From: Steromphala cineraria | Taxonomy: Eukaryota; Mollusca; Gastropoda; Trochida; Trochidae | NCBI GenBank assembly: GCA_916613615.1 | Contig: OU744727.1 | Coordinates: forward strand, 22,286,777-22,350,776 | Reading direction: 5' to 3' | Length of the DNA stretch: 64,000 bases | Shown here: positions 51,301 through 59,453 of the stretch, one piece after another | How positions within the stretch are numbered: the stretch's first letter is position 1 | How the letters are laid out: each line of letters starts with the position of its first letter | Program-made: the position numbers and the translations under genes | The notes under the pieces: generated by a model | Databases searched by the model: none | Seen by the model: only the letters and a program-made list of their open reading frames with translations | Told to the model about the DNA's origin: nothing

Positions 51301-52391
51301 TGTACAAGTTGATCTAGATCTTGATATTTCTGTTTACATCCCCATTATTCGTGGCCACAGCCATGAGTAGCTGGATCATTCCAATCAAACTAATTTCCAG
51401 ATCTCTCATTAGGTTTCCAAAACGATAGTGACATTTCATTCATATATGAGTTGCCAAGTAAGACAACCTAAGAATATTTTTCATTATCAATTACGTTACT
51501 ATAATTTCCGAGTTGTTTTTCAGGTCGGCATTGAGGGACGAGAGGTTTCATTCCAGAAGATCATAGACGAAACTCTTAGCTACAGTACTGTGACATTGTC
51601 AGAATTACAACTTGTCTTAAATTCACTCTATGAGGCGCATTTTTTCACAAGTGATGTATCAGACAGAAGAAGCCATAAAACTACTGTCAACATTACCATG
51701 CGAACTGAACCTCCAATGATAGCAGGTAAATTTATAGATGAAGATAATATACATCCAGAAAAATACAATATTTTGTAACCATTTTAGATAAATAGAAGGT
51801 TTCAGGTGATCAGTCCGCGGGCAATAGAGCTCATAACATTCAATCAGGGTTGACATACGAAACATTGTCCAACGATACATTCTCTTCTTTCATCCAGGTT
51901 TTATTTGATTCTCCTTGTTCTATTTTCTTTGCCAAAAGTGGGAACTGGTTATGTGAGCTTCTACACTTGTTCACTAAAGCGTTAATATCACCTGCTCAGT
52001 AGGGTTTTACATTATTTGAATCCTGGATATTCAAACTAGCCAGATATTCATCTTTTAATGAAATATGATTATGTTATTCAGAGAAAGTTATTTCATTTCT
52101 TTGTTTCTGTCCGCAGAAGGTGTCGATGTGACAGTAAGTGTGAATGCAGGGGAGGTAACTCTGGACTGGCCCACTCTCTTCCTATCACCCCTACAGCTCC
52201 ATTTCCTAGTTCGACTGGGCACGGTCAAGGGCGGCTCTGACGTCATAAGTGTCTCTACCTGGGAGCGTCACGTGACATTTACCCTGCCTCCAGATCACCT
52301 GTCGCTTACCAGTGTGTATGTTACCATAGCAGCGTTTGACGCTTGTGGGCAGACCACATTCTACTCAAAGAACGTCCCGTTGGTTGCTTGA
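11601..52391 (+). CDS. Giant secreted EMI-like/EGF/FN3-repeat protein (53 coding exons)
   Basis: I traced 53 coding exons, all with GT-AG boundaries and matching phases, totalling about 10,161 coding bases and 3,386 residues. Exon coordinates are in the segment entries. Domain order: signal peptide (1 to about 25), EMI-like Cys-rich segment (about 30-80), second Cys-rich segment (80-183), EGF-like (184-221), an unrecognised beta-rich region (222-421), about 20 FN3-like repeats (422-3386), and a jelly-roll inserted near 2808-2965. FN3-like units repeat W.gF.D.eSGi..Y...vG, then G..Y.vtv.A.N.aGl, then SdG..vDtsPP. There is no transmembrane segment or lipid-anchor signal before the TGA at 52389, so it should be secreted, perhaps a matrix or mucus component; that role is inferred. 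Exons are visibly richer in G+C than the introns. No gene symbol is justified. Transcript data could add a 5' non-coding exon or alternative exons. Confidence 0.85.
11684..15163 (+). other. Intron 1
   Basis: Begins GTAAGT and ends TTTATTTTGCAG. A 115-codon open frame at 12313-12660 lacks any domain or splice context and is treated as chance. No repeat that I can name. Confidence 0.75.
16282..16834. mobile_element. Foldback element with GGACAAATGCCACC termini (intron 2)
   Basis: The left end reads AGGACAAATGCCACCCGGAC and repeats related words; the right end is its inverted counterpart, closing with ggtggcatttgtcct. Just inside the right end the 16-mer ggtggcatttgtccta is repeated about four times (16725-16790). 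The interior is AT-rich and non-coding. No target duplication is obvious, so the transposon class is open. Confidence 0.65.
17815..17980. repeat. Long inverted repeat (hairpin) in intron 2
   Basis: Arms of about 75 bases with few mismatches surround a spacer of about 12 bases (gagcttgcgaa region). Each arm contains acacggttataacc, tgtttgaaact and ataactgg. It could form a cruciform or an RNA hairpin; most likely it is a short foldback transposon. Confidence 0.8.
18322..18605 (-). pseudogene. Unidentified coding-like relic with a frameshift
   Basis: On the minus strand two overlapping frames (18605 down to about 18540, then 18546 down to 18322) give continuous, coding-like protein: SILNDLTGDN and PIPCTPKG in the first, then AFINSFEAPDDQNDVAVFEN and FNIGGPAIGIISRGSLNN in the second. 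They join through an indel near 18530-18546. Base composition is richer in G+C than the intron around it. The family is not recognised. It may be a degraded transposon or retrogene piece lying antisense in intron 2. Confidence 0.4.
19047..19556 (+). mobile_element. 3' end of a non-LTR retrotransposon (truncated)
   Basis: The frame 19047-19424 resembles the extreme C-terminus of LINE ORF2 proteins: NAIILLVKQYIYRC, then a charged helix (KREIRRYYD), then a terminal W. It is followed by about 130 bases of untranslated sequence ending in an A-rich tail with AATAAA-like words near 19530-19556. No reverse transcriptase core lies upstream, so it is a 5'-truncated insertion in intron 2, in the same direction as the gene. 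The clade cannot be set from this tail alone. Confidence 0.55.
19850..19984. repeat. Short palindromic tandem repeat, AGTAAGCTTACTAATTCGA
   Basis: Five imperfect copies of a 19-mer whose core AGTAAGCTTACT is itself palindromic, spaced about 20-31 bases. It lies in intron 2 between the LINE tail and a MITE. Confidence 0.75.
20291..20481. mobile_element. Short MITE-like inverted repeat with AAAGCGCGCCCCCT termini
   Basis: GTAAAGCGCGCCCCCTTA near 20295 is matched in inverted form by AGGGGGCGCGCTTTGTC near 20461-20477. About 190 bases are enclosed, without a coding frame. The GC-rich ends contrast with AT-rich intron DNA. No target duplication is recognised. Confidence 0.5.
20721..20784. repeat. 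Near-perfect hairpin
   Basis: Arms of 30 bases (starting gtatattagg and ending cctaatatac) pair with about two mismatches around a 4-base loop. It stands 9 bases left of MITE family A copy 2. Confidence 0.75.
20793..21291. mobile_element. TTAA-flanked MITE, family A copy 2, abutting exon 3
   Basis: TTAA at 20793-20796 and 21288-21291; inverted termini AAAGACACAGAGTA and AGAGACACAGAGTA. It is very similar along its length to 3536-4030. Its right end is 8 bases from the first base of exon 3 (21300), so the terminal ctctgtgtctctttaa serves as most of the pyrimidine tract before the cag acceptor. Confidence 0.85.
21393..23140. repeat. 24-bp tandem repeat in intron 3, split by insertions
   Basis: The unit is close to aagtatgaaagcaatgtacacacc. 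A dense block of about eight copies occupies 22338-22520, with flanking diverged copies at 21393-21500 and 23085-23140. The block at 22338 keeps an open frame reading YESNVHTK repeats, because 24 is a multiple of three; it has no exon context. The copies are separated by about 800 bases of foreign sequence and by the MITE at 22709-23069. Confidence 0.8.
22709..23069. mobile_element. TTAA-flanked MITE, family B copy 2
   Basis: TTAA at both ends with perfect AGGGGCAGTAGCACGTTTT inverted termini; 361 bp, closely matching 10512-10874. It lies in intron 3 and splits the 24-bp repeat. Confidence 0.85.
23195..25352 (+). CDS. Giant gene exons 4-6: Cys-rich segment and EGF-like domain
   Basis: Exons: 23195-23365, 23791-23931, 25239-25352; all end in phase 1, so each is a symmetric cassette. 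Exon 4 encodes AVCDGQ, a spaced set of cysteines and CNTGFYNYNERC. Exon 5 has paired cysteines (CDLEECTTPWNQLCTRCEG). Exon 6 is one EGF-like domain with six cysteines (C, C, C, then CSC and the CSTGFSGDKC ending). Exon 6 has a weak donor (GTAGGG). Its acceptor region is tandemly multiplied upstream (see 24860-25238). Confidence 0.85.
24820..25238 (+). repeat. Five-fold tandem copies of the EGF exon acceptor
   Basis: A unit of 90 bases (one interval is 99) repeats 'gttgagtggaagtgtgatga', 'ttatgttacag' and then the first 36 bases of the EGF exon (aggcgtgctcctggcgatca...). Acceptors precede 24870, 24960, 25059, 25149 and the true exon start 25239. Only the last copy continues into the full EGF exon. 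Reading from 25149 stays open for exactly 30 codons into exon 6; earlier copies meet in-frame TAG codons. Confidence 0.9.
25771..26685 (+). CDS. Giant gene exons 7-9: region before the FN3 chain
   Basis: Exons: 25771-26028, 26122-26257, 26481-26685 (ending in phases 1, 2, 0). The protein (about residues 222-421) is rich in S, T, V and D. It has two similar openings, IGFNMLRLTASNGDTV and IELRFEASNGGKVV, which suggests an internal duplication of a beta-sandwich unit. Cysteines occur in pairs (CSGA..YTC, YHCTNTPEC). I do not recognise a named domain. Confidence 0.8.
26988..32038 (+). CDS. Giant gene exons 10-22: FN3-like repeats, first block
   Basis: Exons: 26988-27134, 27431-27779, 28254-28560, 28688-28814, 29050-29286, 29506-29715, 29839-30113, 30235-30394, 30629-30850, 30936-31086, 31167-31450, 31561-31758, 31906-32038. 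Phases agree at every join. Each repeat is split over two or three exons. Visible landmarks are MRWSGWQDADSGIDKY, VHFDTSPPIIDD, WGGFFDGESGIKFY, VTIDTTPPS, VNWTGGDEESGIYDY, ALRATNRAGLSSTK and SVRVTNLVGLS. These match the FN3 core pattern (W in strand B, Y in strand C, Y.v.v.A.N.aG, proline-rich linker), with an unusual SDG.T.D.SPP linker. About seven repeats are present. The first (exons 10-11) is followed by a longer Trp- and Arg-rich stretch. Confidence 0.85.
32247..37754 (+). CDS. Giant gene exons 23-32: FN3-like repeats, middle block
   Basis: Exons: 32247-32281 (a 35-base microexon), 32933-33062, 33266-33495, 34716-34886, 35070-35241, 35348-35602, 35915-36132, 36473-36578, 36936-37052, 37622-37754. 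The microexon is needed to join exon 22 (phase 1) to exon 24 (phase 0); it supplies DALSPSSRDQD before SCELDKDYQSS. Landmarks: AAVRFCAGLVC, ITVDLSPPVPGTVHV, SSGIAYYEVALG, FVVDSSPPV. The donor at 34887 (GTTTGT) is weak, and the acceptor at 33265 uses AAG. Confidence 0.8.
33624..34548. mobile_element. Inverted-repeat DNA element in intron 25
   Basis: The left end ATAGGGGAGACCGGGCCG is matched on the other strand at the right end by ATAGGGGGGACCGGGGCCG. About 925 bases lie between, with no long frame. The flanks carry loose cagt/gagt repeats, and no target duplication is visible. The class is unknown. Confidence 0.5.
38031..46895 (+). CDS. Giant gene exons 33-47: FN3-like repeats, third block
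   Basis: Exons: 38031-38205, 38570-38840, 38924-39110, 39450-39664, 39824-40056, 40323-40476, 41034-41212, 41530-41667, 41753-41921, 42601-42742, 43168-43289, 45119-45258, 45448-45592, 46223-46420, 46692-46895. Landmarks: DDESGMKVYWVALGTKPG, FLVDPTPPNSGSVFDG, FSDPESGLHHYEWRVGTTP, FYVDTSAPEV, LHSGLDSYTLSLGSRP, VQLDLLPPTPGIVLDG, DTDSAITSYSWCVG. Exon 41 is unusual, with a Cys cluster (CLPYSCLGHCACGAVHGRC) outside the FN3 pattern. For exon 40 the acceptor at 41529 restores phase; an upstream cag at 41501 does not. The donor of exon 39 (GTCTGA) is weak. Confidence 0.82.
43275..44878 (+). repeat. 40-bp minisatellite carrying the exon 43 splice donor
   Basis: The exon 43 end (tctctccctcaag) plus its donor (gtacgtaatca) is repeated head-to-tail about 40 times. 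The consensus unit is ccatctctctccctcaag, then gtacgtaatcatccacgtccta (40 bases). Most units keep CAAG|GTACGT. The array fills about 1.6 kb of intron 43, and the first unit straddles the exon boundary at 43289/43290. Reading on from exon 43 gives GGT ACG TAA, so any downstream donor would add an immediate stop. Confidence 0.92.
46504..46600 (+). pseudogene. Decayed duplicate of the exon 46 3' end
   Basis: 46512-46600 repeats the last about 45 bases of exon 46, its donor and the following intron bases (gctagtgctcgatggcacag, then gtaga...; gacttcaaaattataagag). It has drifted: from the upstream ttag acceptor the phase-1 reading stops at TAA and the length is not a multiple of three. Confidence 0.65.
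47283..48035 (+). CDS. Giant gene exon 48: FN3 end, jelly-roll domain, next FN3 start
   Basis: A single 753-base exon, phase 1 at both sides, several times the size of its neighbours. It starts with the end of an FN3-like repeat (AVDAAGHSSPVVVSDG, LLLDSSPP). Residues about 2808-2965 then read LANPSFEDEP, a W in IPSWNTIDGSCF, GDKFVTVVGSISQTLDNL, VGKQYKVSLYVGY and, near the end, EFVLDDMSV. That order (N.sFE, W, G..isQt...l..G..Y.vs......lDd..v) is the galactose-binding-like jelly-roll pattern of DUF642 and CBM4/9-type modules, suggesting glycan binding. Two cysteine pairs are visible. The exon ends with DQESPVLNYRLAIG of the next FN3-like repeat. The domain call is by pattern only. Confidence 0.75.
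48431..52391 (+). CDS. Giant gene exons 49-53: last FN3-like repeats and stop
   Basis: Exons: 48431-48643, 49359-49454, 50642-50961, 51524-51725, 52117-52391. Landmarks: VQATNAAGLVTLAHSLPITV, VDVTPPSFQHV, FTDEESGIKHCDWAIG, STVRCHNNVGLAS, VRLGTVKGGSDV, AAFDACGQTTFYSK. The final frame ends PLVA and TGA at 52389-52391. The C-terminus is a complete FN3-like unit without a hydrophobic tail. The introns before exons 50 and 51 hold decayed copies of those exons. Confidence 0.85.
48770..49358 (+). pseudogene. Tandem decayed copies of exon 50 and its acceptor
   Basis: Exon 50 begins (gttgcag) cgtccgatgttgactacca. Related copies follow acceptors near 48846 (ttcctgatgttgactaccaa) and 48990 (tttctcatgctgactaccag), and a fourth trace follows a ttttcag near 49153. 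The flanking intron text 'ttgagaaa..ttggaagactcacaaa' is repeated before each. The copy at 48990 has an in-frame TGA; the others have lost the open frame or the donor. Confidence 0.7.
50100..50500 (+). pseudogene. Decayed copies of the exon 51 start
   Basis: Exon 51 begins ggcgtacaaagggcgggagt and continues gatgtaaagaggtacacg. Traces follow a tttcag near 50116 (acaggaaatacaaaggtttg), a cgtag near 50260 (gtaatacaaaaaggcgggtg) and lie near 50448 (agtagtgatgtgaagaggta). None has a full open frame. They look like relics of tandem duplication ahead of the working exon. Confidence 0.6.
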
Positions 52392-54017
52392 TTATGGGTG
52401 TTGCTTTATGAAATCCATTAGGAAAATTTACTCGCTTTTTAGTGTCAGCGTTTGGTAAAGTTTAAACATTTTAATAATTTGATATTGAATTGGGCAATTG
52501 TTTGGCATCCTTGGTACAAATTTTAACTTAATATGTTTTGTTTTGGTTTATGTTTTCCCGAGATTTTTAAAGGAAATTGTATGGCATCTTTAATACAAAT
52601 TCTTACTTGATACGTTTTATAGCTTTTGTCGCCATTAAACCTGTTATGTTGTACCCGGTCGTAAGTCTTATGATATATATCTTTGCTCGCATATTCTATT
52701 TTGTACCTCTTTGAAAACCATATTAATCCTGTACTAAAACTTTGACTGAGTCACATTGATGTTCGTGGTTATTTGCACCATAAACTTAATTTCATTTAAA
52801 GATACTTATCGTAAAGTAAAATTGTATTTCAATGTAATTATTCATCCATTTTGTTACTATATATACACAGACACTTTATGTGTATTATGAACCTAATATT
52901 TGCTGTATTTTAAAGGAAGTTTTCATATATTCTCAGTTTGCTTGTGTATCTGTTATTAAACTCATTTAAGCCATTAAACTCCTCCCAAAAGTTTTGATTT
53001 CATTCTATTTTGAAGCAAATGCTGTCCATGTGAGCAGGTAGTCGTAGTTAGCATGCACTGTCATCGTTCACTTTTCAGATTTTCTTATGTTTCGAAATAC
53101 ATGTAATATCCAACATTTGTTTCCAAGTCTAGATATGAATCAAGTCTATGGCACAAAGTTATAAATGCCAACTAACCTATGTTTAGATGCACTGAATCAC
53201 GGAAGCAAACGAGCTGATATCGAAAAACAAAAAAATATTCCAAATATTCCTAATAAATTAATAACTTGACCACATTCAGTACATTTCCAAAATGATTAAT
53301 CCCTGCCAATGCACCGACTTTGCTGCTCTTTGAATTCGGTGCTTCCCAGTATCACATAGTCCTGCTAAACATTTAAATCGCTAAACAAGCCTAATGATGA
53401 TCAACAGGTGAAACAAGTATGGTGTTGATGCTCAAAGAAAACAATCGAATTTTACTTTTATAAAATAAAAAGAATCTACATGTAATGAGATGAAGTGTAT
53501 TTATGGTGCTTGGGTTGTTTTCATTTTCAGTGAATTATTTTATTCGTTTTTCATTTTCTTAACGTATTATTCACATAGAAAACACTGTTTTTGCAAGAAA
53601 TGAATAAATCAAATTCATACATTCTTGCATAATTTCAGCACGGTTCTTCATAATTTTAGTGAATAAACTATGAGTTTACGCAATATAATTATCATTTCTA
53701 GAAAAGAGCGAAACTTGCCAGTTTGTTGCTTGACTTAAATGGCCAGTAGAAATTTGGCAAACGAACATTGAAATCTTTGGTTAAATTCTTCAATACATAA
53801 TTATCCATGCACCTAAATCTTGATTCTCATGTTATGGATTAAGCAAATGTTCATTATGAACAATATGTGTCGACAATTAAGTGCTATATCTAACTGCCAT
53901 GTATCTGCTTTTTGTCAATGAAATAAGATATCAGAATATCAGACCATTCTGTAGGGCATTCTGAAGAAAATCTTACAGACGTCATGATTTGTCCATCGTT
54001 ACAGATCCTTATACATT
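52392..54017 (+). other. 3' untranslated region and downstream flank of the giant gene
   Basis: AT-rich non-coding DNA. Candidate poly(A) signals are ATTAAA at 52634 and AATAAA at 53252, with more AATAAA words near 53600; the true site cannot be chosen from sequence. No other gene is seen. Confidence 0.5.
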
Positions 54018-54345
54018 CTCTCCCCACAGAGGCAGATCAAGTCATGAATGATACAGCCTCTGATATATTACGCCGAAATCCGTGGGTTCCGGCAGTTTCC
54101 CCTGGCGGAAAAAATTGCACCGCAATCAAATGACAACGCTTCTCGCAATGAAAGGGTGGTTCATATCACAAAGACTTTGCCATCATTTAGTAGCCAAGAA
54201 GATGATAAGAAACAGCGTCGCTGATTGCACAACTAATTTTGATTGCCTCCAATCAGGCGTGTCCCATTCTATCCCACAAGATCGGCGTAATATAACAGAG
54301 GCTGTATCAAGATTGACTTGATCTGCCACTGTGGGGAGAAAATGA
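54018..54345. mobile_element. Foldback MITE with about 65-bp inverted termini
   Basis: The left arm (ctctccccacag, ggcagatcaagtca, tgatacagcctctg, tatattacgccg) is matched in inverted order by the right arm (cggcgtaatata, cagaggctgtatca, tgacttgatctgcc, ctgtggggagaa). The 79-codon open frame inside is a by-product. No target duplication is clear. Confidence 0.75.
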
Positions 54346-56644
54346 CCCTATACAAAACCTTAATCTTCCAAATGAATGAATCCAAAAGCTGTATTTATTC
54401 GGTTGTTGAAGGTGATTATTATGTTGAACATTGCAGCAGTTAATTCAGTGTATTTGAAGAATATTTGCATATTATTCCATATCCGCCAAAAAAATCTGCC
54501 ATCTGTTATGTGCTATATACATCGACGTACAAAGGAGACCATTGTTAAGTAAACCACATATAGCAGAAATGGACTGGTTGTTATCAGCAGGGTAATGTCA
54601 ACTCTAACACTGTAGATACTAGATCAATGAGATTTCCATTTTTGTTGTCAATGATGGAGTTAGTTGTCAACCATGTTTAATATGAAATTATTTTGCAATT
54701 ACAAATTGTCATAATGACTAACATTCTTCAAAAGCGATTAACTAAAGAGCATATTAAACTGGTATTTTTCAACAAAAACTGAAGTTTGTATCCAAATCAT
54801 TAAAATGCAATATGGTTTTATATCGTATCCTATCATACTAACAACGGGTCTCTATGGTATCAACTATATTATCTTATTATCATTTTCACAAGCCAAAATA
54901 ATGGACAAATAAGTAAAGCTGATAACAGTCACTGACAAAATTACTTTTCATTCCATTTATAATGAGATAGAGATTCATAATGAGGAAAGGTCCTGTGAGC
55001 AATGTTTTAAACGTTTGATACTACCCATATCAATGTTTAAAACATTGTAATTGTTCCAATAATTTCATGAATTTGTAACGATTGTAATTATATTTGTAAA
55101 ATCAAATTGATGACGACAGCCCCGAGGGGCCCACGGAAGCAATTAACAACTTCGGATTTTAAATTGGTATTATGTTTTTTAGAAATAATTTTGAGTGATT
55201 TAATTTTGTGGCAATGTTGTGTTTTAAGTTTTTATAGAAATACATGGATTTGAATATTCTAAAACCCAAAACGTCAATTTCTACAGAACCAGCAACAGGA
55301 GGGTTAAGATGTTTAAACTTAATGGCCGTGTTCAGTTTTCAAAAGATTCGTGATAATTTCCTCTATGATGACGATACAATTGCAACCAAAAATATTAATT
55401 GGAGAAAAATTTTAGAAATTGGATTAAGAATGAATATAATACTTCCTCCTTAATGATCACATCTAGTTTTGAGAAAACTTCGGTATTCATAGTCAAATGG
55501 CAGTGAGCACAAAATGTTTCAATATACACACATCGTATAAACAACATTAAAAATATTTCGTTTAATGTTTCTGCAACATGCGGGTAACTGACCAAAAACA
55601 CCATGTGTATGAACGTCGTATAACGAGACATATTTGAATAAAACAGAGTAAAATACACAGTTACATTATGGAACTTACGAATGTTCTCTGGAAAAAGTAA
55701 AGTAGATAGATTTGAATTAATATTGGCAAACGTTTTCAGCAGGTACATCCATTAATGCAACAACGATCCGATGAAGCAGGTACAGTATGTACTTGCCAAA
55801 AACCTTGGATTCTGAAGCAAAACTCTCTATCCCTTTCCTCCTTACATCCGGGTCGTGTCCATATCGCGGACTGGAGTCATTTCATTGGCTGACCATTGTT
55901 CACAAGTGTTCGTTGGTTTGTTTTCATCAAACTAGACAATAAAGCTATACAAAGTTTCCTTATAGAAAATACACGATTAAATAAAAGAACACACTAAAAG
56001 ATCACTTCTCCATTGATAGTGTGTCATTTTGATCGAATATCATAAAATTTCACGTTATCCCATTGCATCACATATTTACATAGCGTCATTTATGTTTTGC
56101 CTTATCACTATGTCTTCATTTCATTTAACAAAACTTTTTTTTGATGCTACGGGTTTCAAAATAATTAAATCCACATAGCTTCGACATGTAAAGGCTCGTG
56201 TAATAATACATATTAAGCATCCTGTGAACAGTTAAATATCACAGGTTAGCTCAGTGTACATGTGTATAGTGACACGATTCTTTGGACACGATTGGAACCA
56301 TTTAAACGAATCGGTCCCATTTCTTTAATCACAATCCGTATGATGTTTGAGTCAATTATGCTAAAACTTCAGCATGTTGTTGTTAAACTAAGACAACTCG
56401 TTGTTTCTTGAAATCACCATTTTCAGTAAAGTGACATTAAAATCAAAGTATTACTTTGTGATCGTAAACCGGCCAATCCTCGGACTACATTTTGAAAACT
56501 TACTTACGGCTGACACAAAGGCGAATATTGGTTGGTAATGTTAAGTAGATCATGTCACTAGTATATGTATCTCGAGATCTCATTATTACCTAAAAGCGTG
56601 CTTCTCCCCCTTATGTCTCGTGGAGAATATCTAACACAGTTAAT
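54346..56644. other. Intergenic DNA between two convergent genes
   Basis: AT-rich, with no supported gene or clear repeat. It must contain the 3' UTR of the minus-strand gene ending at 56645. Confidence 0.5.
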
Positions 56645-57540
56645 TCACAATGGGGAAACGCGATCTCTCTGGGAGTACTGATAGCACTTGACCATTCCTG
56701 CAACTACAGCAACTCCAGCAGCAAGCCACAACATCACAACGAAAGTAACTCCTCCCTTGTACACATATTTCTCTTTACATCCCGAAACTTTTAAAAGATG
56801 GGTACCTGGATCGAAAGAAAAACATAGCTAAAAATATAAAGCTATAAATATAAATATAAATAAAAATATAAATATAAATATAAATATAAATATAAATATA
56901 AATATAAATACAACTTTAAACATGAATATGAATAAAAACATATTAATATAGTAATAAAACAGGTTGATTAAAGTATTTGTGTTTTCTTTTAAATTCCATT
57001 TTCACATTGCTTTAGAAACCTACAATGTCGAGTATTTTTTACATAAACAGCTTGTATTGTTCAGGTATATGATATTATGATAGTTTTTAAAAAAATTCAA
57101 AAGTAATATTTGGAATTTTAAAAAGATTCTAGTAGGATTTTTTCAATGAACACTTATCGAAAAATATCTTGCTCTCGATGGACATAAGTAGCTTTCGATG
57201 GACATAAGTATAAAAATAGGGGTTTTAGAAGAAAAATGTCATCCTCTAATGACTCATAAGTATTTGAGGACCAGTTCATATAGATTGACAGCACTATTTA
57301 TGAGAGTACTTGCATTGTACAAATATATTTGAAAATAGTTCTACTTACATGCAATAAGATTACCAAGGGCGAATAACAAGAATATGATGATAATTGTCAG
57401 GTAAACTGTCAGTTTTATCTCCAAACCAATTCTGTACTTTATGACATAGACTATAGGCATCCCAATTGTGAAAAGACCCTGGAGAACTATTGAAATGGGT
57501 AACCCCGGTTGACTAGGACATGTTTCTAAAGTGGCAAGAC
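56645..57540 (-). CDS. TMEM272-like membrane protein, last two exons (5' part not found)
   Basis: Minus-strand exons 57349-57540 and 56645-56805 join in phase (T|GT) and end in TGA at 56645-56647. The upstream exon has a cag acceptor and GTAAGT donor; the last exon has a ccag acceptor. The protein contains LETCPSQPGLPISIVLQG, a hydrophobic segment, basic KYRIGLEIK, a strongly hydrophobic TIIIIFLLFALGNLI, a CTHLLKVSGCKEKYVYKGG loop, another hydrophobic segment ending AVVAG, and a short polar tail. The CP..P..PI.I...G start followed by a G-N-containing helix and a Cys loop fits the TMEM272-like family (small multi-pass proteins of unknown function); that call is by pattern. The first exons were not located and may lie beyond the minisatellite or outside the window. 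Confidence 0.65.
56832..56912. repeat. (ATAAAT)n microsatellite
   Basis: About a dozen tandem hexamers with few interruptions, in the intron of the TMEM272-like gene just upstream of its last exon. Confidence 0.85.
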
Positions 57541-57654
57541 CTGAAACAAAACATGCTCATATTAACTAAATAATAAAATACACATTTTGGAAACGAATCT
57601 ATACAAATAACTGTTTAGGTATCTACGATTGAACTGACACTTGATAATAAAGAA

Positions 57655-59370
57655 AAGTATGATGATTGTTGAAGGAGGTTGATGATTGTTGAAGGTGTGT
57701 GATGATTGTTGAAGGAGTTATATGATTGTTGAAGGAGTGTGATGATTGTTGAAGGAGCATGGTGATTGTTGAAGGTGTGTGATGATTGTTGAAGGAGTTT
57801 GATGATTGTTGAAGTGGTATGATGATTGTTGAAGGAGTGTGATGATTGTTGAAGGAGTTATATGATTGTTGAAGGAGTGTGATGATTGTTAAAGGAGTAT
57901 GGTGATTGTTGAAGGAGCATGGTTATTGTTGAAGGTGTGTGATGATTGTTGAAGGAGTATGATGATTGTTAAAGGAGTATGACGATTGTCGATGGAGTAT
58001 GATGATTGTTGAAGGAGTATGGTGATTGTTGAAGGTGGGTGATGATTGTTGAATGTGTGTGATGATTGTTGAAGGTGTATGATGATTGTTAAAGGAGTAT
58101 GACGATTTTCGATGGAGTATGATGATTGTTGAAGGAGTAAGGTGATTGTTGAAGGAGTGTGATGATTGTTGAAGGAGTGTGATGGTTGTTGAAGGAGTGT
58201 GATGGTTGTTGAAGGAGTTATATGATTGTTGAAGGAGTGTGATGATTGTTGAAGGAGCATGGTGATTGTTGAAGGTGTGTGATGATTGTTGAAGTAGTAT
58301 GATGATTGTTAAAGGAGTATGACGATTGTCGATGGAGTATGATGATTGTTGAAGGAGTATGGTGATTGTTGAAGGTGTGTGATGATTGTTGAATGTGTGT
58401 GATGATTGTTGAAGGTGTATGATGATTGTTAAAGGAGTATGACGATTTTCGATGGAGTATGATGATTGTTGAAGGAGTAAGGTGATTATTGAAGGTATGT
58501 GATGATTGTTGAAGGTGGGTGATGATTGTTGAAGGTGTATGATGATTGTGTTGAAGGTGTGTGATGATTGTTGAAGGAGTATGGTGATTATTGAAGGTAT
58601 GTGATGATTGTTGAAGGTGGGTGATGATTGTTGAAGGTGTATGATGATTGTGTTGAAGGTGTGTGATGATTGTTGAAGGAGTATGGTGATTGTTGAAGGA
58701 GTATGATGATTGTTGAAGGAGTATGATGATTGTTGAAGGTGTGTGATGATGGTTGAAGGAGTGTGATGATTGTTGAAGGAGTGTGATGATTGTTGAAGGA
58801 GTGTGGTGATTGTTGAAGGAGTTATATGATTGTTGAAGGAGTGTGATGATTGTTGAAGGAGTATGATGATTGTTGAAGGTGGGTGATGATTGTTGAAGGA
58901 GTATGATGATTGTTAAAGGAGTATGATTATTTTTGAAGGAGTGTGATGATTGTTGAAGGAGTGTGATGATTGTTGAAGGAGTGTGATGATTGTTGAAGGA
59001 GTGTGATGATTGTTGAAGGAGGTTGATAATTGTTGAAGGAGAATGATGATTGTTGAAGGAGTGTGATGATTGTTGAAGGAGTATGATGATTGTTGAAGGA
59101 GTGTGATGATTGTTGAAGGAGTGTGATGATTGTTGAAGGAGTTATATGATTGTTGAAGGAGTATGATGATTGTTGAAGGAGTGTGATGATTGTTGAAGGA
59201 GTGTGATGATTGTTGAAGGAGTTATATGATTGTTGAAGGAGGGTGATGATTGTTGAAGGAGCATGGTGATTGTTGAAGGTGTGTGATGATTGTTGAAGGA
59301 GTGTGATGATTGTTGAAGGAGTATGATGATTGTTGAAGGAGTTATATGATTGTTGAAGGAGTGTGATGAT
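57655..59370. repeat. 20-bp minisatellite, about 85 copies
   Basis: The unit is gatgattgttgaaggagtgt with frequent variants (ggtg for gatg; aaagg for gaagg; gtat, ttat or gcat endings). Larger duplications are visible: a run with gacgattgtc and gatggagtat recurs after 340 bases (57961 and 58301), and a run with gattgtgttgaagg recurs after about 120 bases (58541 and 58650). Open frames on the minus strand (SFNNH repeats) are by-products of the period. Confidence 0.95.
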
Positions 59371-59453
59371 TTACCTGTGCAGGTACACAGGTGAATTGCT
59401 TGGGACAAAAATTTCAGTTTACGGATTAAAAACCGCTTACAAGAACAATTTGA

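Noticed and set aside
54082..54321. 79-codon open frame
   Set aside because: Lies inside a foldback MITE and is made of its inverted arms.
57889..58260. Minus-strand open frame of Ser/Phe/Asn/His repeats (also 59142-59459)
   Set aside because: It is a by-product of the 20-bp minisatellite, which keeps long frames open by its composition; no start context, splice sites or domain.
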